Assembly: GCF_012273895.1 (NCBI RefSeq)
Contig: NC_052121.1
Span: 124,001-188,000 of the forward strand
Direction: 5' to 3'
Source: Zerene cesonia
Taxonomy: Eukaryota; Arthropoda; Insecta; Lepidoptera; Pieridae
Length of the DNA: 64,000 bases
Every line of letters begins with the position of its first letter. The stretch's first letter is position 1. This document shows, piece by piece, positions 59,966 through 64,000 of this stretch. Made by a program: the position numbers and the translations under genes. Below the pieces are notes generated by a model, which worked only from the letters and a program-made list of their open reading frames with translations, was not told the DNA's origin and made no database searches.

Positions 59966-60361
59966 AATAAAATCTATTTTTTAAAAACATTATCATTATG
60001 TTTATACTAATACTAATTCATTTGTTTGTCTGTGAATTCAGTGATAAAAGTGAATATTTAATAGTGAATTGATCATTCTACACGATTTGAATAAAACACA
60101 AAACTTTTGTATGATAAAATGTCGAATGTAATGATTGTATAATCGACCAACGGAAACATATGAGCAGATAATTGTGTTGCGGATTAAATTTAAACTAGAG
60201 ATAAATCCGGGTTTCCTGCCCGACCGTGAGGGCCGAAAATTTTGATAATATGAATGATGAAAATTGGATGATTCATGTGTTAATATAATATTATATAATA
60301 TGAAATGAGATACTTAATACGTTTAAAAAGTTGACAATGCTGTAATAAATATATTCCTTTA

Positions 60362-60540
60362 CTAGCTTTTCACCAACAGAGTAAATAAAACCTACGGTCG
60401 TTTCCGTTCCCGAGGGATTTAACGTTATCGACGGGATATCTTTTCTGCCAAATTTCATCCAAATCGGTTCAGTGGCGTGAAGAAGGGACAGATAGACAGA
60501 AAGACTTTCGTGTTAGTATGGATGATGTGCAAAAAAAAAA
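60362..60540 (+). repeat. Family C repeat with poly(A)
   Basis: 'ctagcttttcaccaacagag', 'gtcgtttccgttcccgaggg', 'aatttcatccaaatcggtt' and 'gatagacagaaagactttcg' end in an A-rich run at 60531-60542. Confidence 0.52.
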
Positions 60541-60542
60541 AA

Positions 60543-62724
60543 TTATTATCAACAAAAACGTTAATTTCGCATCTACCGCACAAAAGGTGTATTAATATTT
60601 CCCACTCGTGTACCTAAATAGTGGGGTAGTTCTCTCAAATCCAAGATCCAAATTACTTTAAACCTTTAACCCAATTTGAGTAACCTCTACGCAAAAACCT
60701 CAAACTACTTACAGCGTATGTTTAATCGATCTTAAAGATATATGGGCTCCATAAAATCGCATTTTGTTTGACCGTTTTACGATAAGCAAAGCGACATTAA
60801 CGGTTTAGTGGGCGCTTTAAGACGTATCAGGGCTTTATTGCCCTTTCATTGCCTCTTGCCCTCTGCCCCGCTTGCCCCAGCTCCCGTAACCTATATACGA
60901 TTCTTTGTGACCGTCGTAATTTTAATTCACAAAATCATATCGCGATGGAAATATAATTTCCATTTCGTTTTTATGGCGACTTCATTTAGGGCAAATTTTA
61001 ACCGACTTGCCGAAGAGATTATGATGTCTAGTCACAATCCGCTGCTTGAAATCTTGACCTGTTTACGCATACATATTTATGTAATATGCTGTCATTTTAT
61101 ATTTATATTGCTTGTACAGAAATAAAATTTCGTCTATAAACATTTTAACAAGTCGGATTAACTTAGTTGCATTTGAACTTCTATACACTGGTTACCCCCC
61201 ACATACACTATAGCTATTTAAAAACAAAACAAAGATGTAACATCAATATTTATGAAGACAGGTGTCATATAAATTGCTGAAACATTCACTCAAGTATGCT
61301 GAGAGACTTGACCTACATGGCGTGCTGAATTTCTTATATTTCGGAAGGGAAAGCACCTCGTGTTTGCGCATACCTTCTTACGGTTTTAGTGTAAGCAAAG
61401 GGGATTTTTTTTGCATTATTTTCGGGTTTATAACGATCTCTTGGGACCACAAAAAGGTGAAGTTGAAAACAGTATTCGTTTGTTCATTTAATGTCCGCAT
61501 AAAAGTTTTCCGTGAGTCTTAATGTTATATAAAAGCATAGTAGAGATTGCATACATATCCAATATGTGTTTTTGAAATACTATTTCTCTTTTAAACGATT
61601 TAAAGTAAAGTGAAAATACCAGTATAATAAATAAGTGTTTTGTTTTCTTTCTTTTACAACGGAGTGATTTAACAATATTCAGATCTTTGTATCCGGAGAT
61701 AAGAGGCTAGGGAGGAGACATAAACTACAACAGAAAAACATCTCATTAATTGTATAAAATGGTATAACTTCTGTAGAAGTTGATTGTCAAATGCTGAACC
61801 CCTGGAGGCAGCTATCGATGTGGACTTTTCTAACTTGACATAAAAGCAATGAATAATGAAATCAACAACGAAGCGCCCATGACAGAGGGATTTAAGAGCA
61901 CCGGTATTAAATTATCAGTATGTTTGATGTCGTAAAGAGATTCTTGACGCGTAAAATCTGCTTCTAAAGACTACAAAATGGGTTACATTTGGGTCATTGA
62001 CGCAATTCACGTGAACGGTAATAGATTCAAAACATTCGCACGTCAAAAATAATCGGCTTTCGATATTTCTTAGTCAAAATCTCGCGGTGTAGCGGAGCGG
62101 AGAAGGTCATAGATTGTATCGTACGTCGGGTAATCTTCGCAACAATACCGAGATCACACGAGGCTGGCCTCTTGACAATCATACATAATGTAACGCGATT
62201 ATTTGAATGTATTGTTGGGACGGATTCGTTGGAATAATTTAGGGTTGCTCTCAAGCTTGGATACAGTTGCCGTGAATATTAAGCGTTTGTTTATCTCGCT
62301 CCTTATTTGCTGGCGTCACCGATTGAGTTTACATTGCGACTTGTACCGCAGACTCATTATTTATGAGCCTTCGTACAATCTGTGTAAATAAAAATAAATC
62401 GATATTGCTATTAAGAGGACAATCTTTGAGTTTCTAGTTGATTGAGTCGAGCATTGAAAGACAGAATGAATACAATTTGGAATGAACATTTCGACTAACA
62501 CATTGAGTAAATACTATTGAAATAGATTGATGTTTGGTGATGAAGTGTAAGTTATTTGTTTGAACCTGAACAATAAAAAGTCTGGCTTTGAGAAAATTAA
62601 GACAAGCAATTTTTTTTTTAAGATTTACGTTTATAGATACTTAACCCAAATTGTAACAAACAGTTCGAAGGTCCAGATGTTCAAATATACTGCTATAGTG
62701 TATTTTTCATAATTAATAAAAGCA
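60543..62724. other. Mostly unique stretch without gene
   Basis: 62080-62360 is GC-richer and complex and might be a conserved noncoding element; frames there are short. A hydrophobic 105-codon frame at 60808-61125 is not supported. Confidence 0.35.
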
Positions 62725-62737
62725 ATATATAGTTAAA

Positions 62738-62895
62738 ACACGCTTTAATCATAGAATTACTTATATATATGATCCGATACAGACCGATCCTAGATACAGA
62801 GTTTGAATTAAATCTGTCCGTGTGAACTGGGTTAAAATTGAGTCTAAAGGAGTCAATTACATACAAAAATACAGATGAAGTTAATAAAAACGTGT
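62738..62895. mobile_element. Family E element with terminal inverted repeats
   Basis: ACACGCTTTAAT (62738-62749) mirrors TTAATAAAAACGTGT (62881-62895). The interior 'cagagtttgaattaaatctg' and 'aaaggagtcaattacataca' corresponds to 53340-53420. It is a diverged copy of the element at 53225. Confidence 0.55.
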
Positions 62896-63193
62896 AAAAA
62901 AGCAAGTGCTTCAAGTACAAATTAGTTATGGCGAGTCGAGATTCAACGGGCGCGTCTCAATACTGATCTTTATAGACGCTATGAAATGAAATATTTATGC
63001 ACTTGTGAGCAAATAGCTGTATCCTCTTGGAAAATGCAATATAATTTTTAATAACGGAGATTAAAGATCATATTGAATGACAATAGCTAAGCTTATACTA
63101 TTTTAATAGCCTATCTCGATTTATTTGCTTTTTAAGCCCCGACGCAAAAATAGGATTGGTGAAAATTTTTTTTTTATTTATATCAATTGGAAT

Positions 63194-63375
63194 CTATACT
63201 AATATTATAAAGCTGAAGAGTTTGTTTGTTTGTTTTTTGTTTGAACGCGCTAATCTCAGAAACTGCTGGTCCGTTTTGTAAAATTATTTCAGAGTTAGAT
63301 AGCCCATATATGGAGGAAGGCAATAGGCTATATATGTACCACGGGTGAATCGGGGGCGGACCGCTAATTACTTAT
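63194..63375 (-). repeat. Family D repeat, well preserved
   Basis: 'tctatactaatattataaag', 'ctgaagagtttgtttgtttg' and 'gaacgcgctaatctcagaaa' are followed by 'gatagcccatatatggagga' and 'ccacgggtgaatcgggggcg'. On the - strand this is a retroposon-like unit running from a GC-rich head to an AT-rich 3' end. Confidence 0.62.
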
Positions 63376-63837
63376 ATAGGTGTATTATATTGATAATGAT
63401 AATTGTCACTTTTTGTTGTTTTATCGTCATTTTTGAGCGTGCCTATATGAATTGCACAGAAGAAAAAAATATATGTATTATAAATGTACAATAATATAAC
63501 ATAGGTAGTATATATAATGCTGAAGTTTTATTGATTAAAACAATAATTATACAAATTATAAATCGATGTTGTAAGCCAAGTCTGCTGTAAGCCTATTGCT
63601 TGGGCGGCGAGTCGAGCACTCGCCTGAGCATCCGTTTCACAAATCACTGTCCGGTCCAGCCCTCTACAGATTGAGGTTAGGTGTTAAAATGCAAGGCAAT
63701 TAAATTTCTGTACAATTATGTGTTGTACCAAAATTAGTATTACTCATTTTTATCTAAATTTTAGGATTAATATAAAACCGTAACTATTTTATGCGATGAT
63801 AAATTTCGAGTAATTAATTATTTATATTCGTTCAAAT
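63376..63837. other. Stretch without gene
   Basis: 63600-63665 is GC-richer and contains GGCGAGT-CGAGC-ACTCGCC, a 7-bp hairpin. No tRNA fold could be built around it. Confidence 0.35.
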
Positions 63838-64000
63838 CCTATCCTACTTCCTACTAATATTATAAATGGGAAAGTTTATAAGGATTTGTGTGTATTTGTT
63901 ACTCTTTCATGCAAAACTACTCAACGGATTGCAATGAAATTTACGGTACGTAGAAAGCTGGACAACTGGAAAAACATACAAACAGCTTTTGATCCTGATA
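63838..64000 (-). repeat. Family C repeat, cut by the window end
   Basis: 'tcctacttcctactaatatt' and 'ataaatgggaaagtttataa' are followed by 'ctactcaacggattgcaatg' and 'aaatttacggtacgtagaaa', the family in - orientation. Its GC-rich head would lie beyond the window. Confidence 0.58.

Noticed and set aside
1..64000. CRISPR arrays, operons, ribosome binding sites, bacterial origins
   Set aside because: The window is clearly eukaryotic; the tandem and inverted repeats seen do not form direct-repeat and spacer arrays.

Overview
The window is AT-rich (about two thirds A+T by eye), gene-poor eukaryotic nuclear DNA, most likely from a moth or butterfly (Lepidoptera). The evidence is the interspersed repeats. 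Several families typical of lepidopteran genomes recur: tRNA-derived SINEs ending in GATGATG-type tails, the 'ctagctgcgccccgcgg' family with its 'aaattt-cat...atcggt' 3' module, poly(A) retroposons carrying 'caccagctccattgccgac', and 'gtgaagctaataaaagcgtg' elements with inverted ends. Species assignment is not possible from what I can see. Four runs of exactly 1000 N (8617-9616, 11377-12376, 18412-19411, 25259-26258) are fixed-size scaffold gaps.

No complete protein-coding gene is visible. The best gene-related signal is at 5.4-5.7 kb on the + strand. It is a TATA-less core promoter with an initiator TCAGTT (A+1 at 5518) and a DPE (GGACA) at exactly +28. A roughly 197-nt stop-rich, apparently noncoding first exon follows and ends at a strong donor, GAG|GTAAGT (5714|5715). 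If this is real, much of the remaining window could be a very long first intron or an intergenic region; no convincing downstream coding exon was found. A weak candidate second 5' exon (31 nt, preceded by TACTAAC and a pyrimidine tract) lies at 41064-41094, and an isolated 28-codon ORF with a good start context lies at 43097-43183.

The only recognisable protein-coding homology outside retrotransposons is on the - strand at 10233-9617. It is a three-exon fragment of what looks like a SWIM-type zinc-finger protein from an arthropod multicopy family. It is broken by two homopolymer frameshifts and an in-frame TGA, and its 3' end is lost in the first gap. A short reverse-transcriptase remnant (YADN in place of YADD) lies at 28.5 kb.

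Layout: 0-5 kb has a fold-back element, a full-length SINE with target-site duplication, and a tRNA-arm fragment; 5.4-5.7 kb has the promoter and exon; 7-13 kb has repeats, two gaps and the pseudogene; 13-24 kb is mostly unique AT-rich DNA with a 68-nt hairpin and one gap; 23.7-42.7 kb is repeat-rich, with a perfect 21-bp hairpin, a SINE nested in another repeat, a 5S-rRNA-derived segment and two LINE 3' ends; 44.8-47.5 kb is a transposon cluster; 48-64 kb is largely unique AT-rich DNA with scattered repeats. No rRNA gene, intact tRNA gene or CRISPR array was seen. Family assignments and consensus comparisons are from memory and by eye; none was checked by a search.
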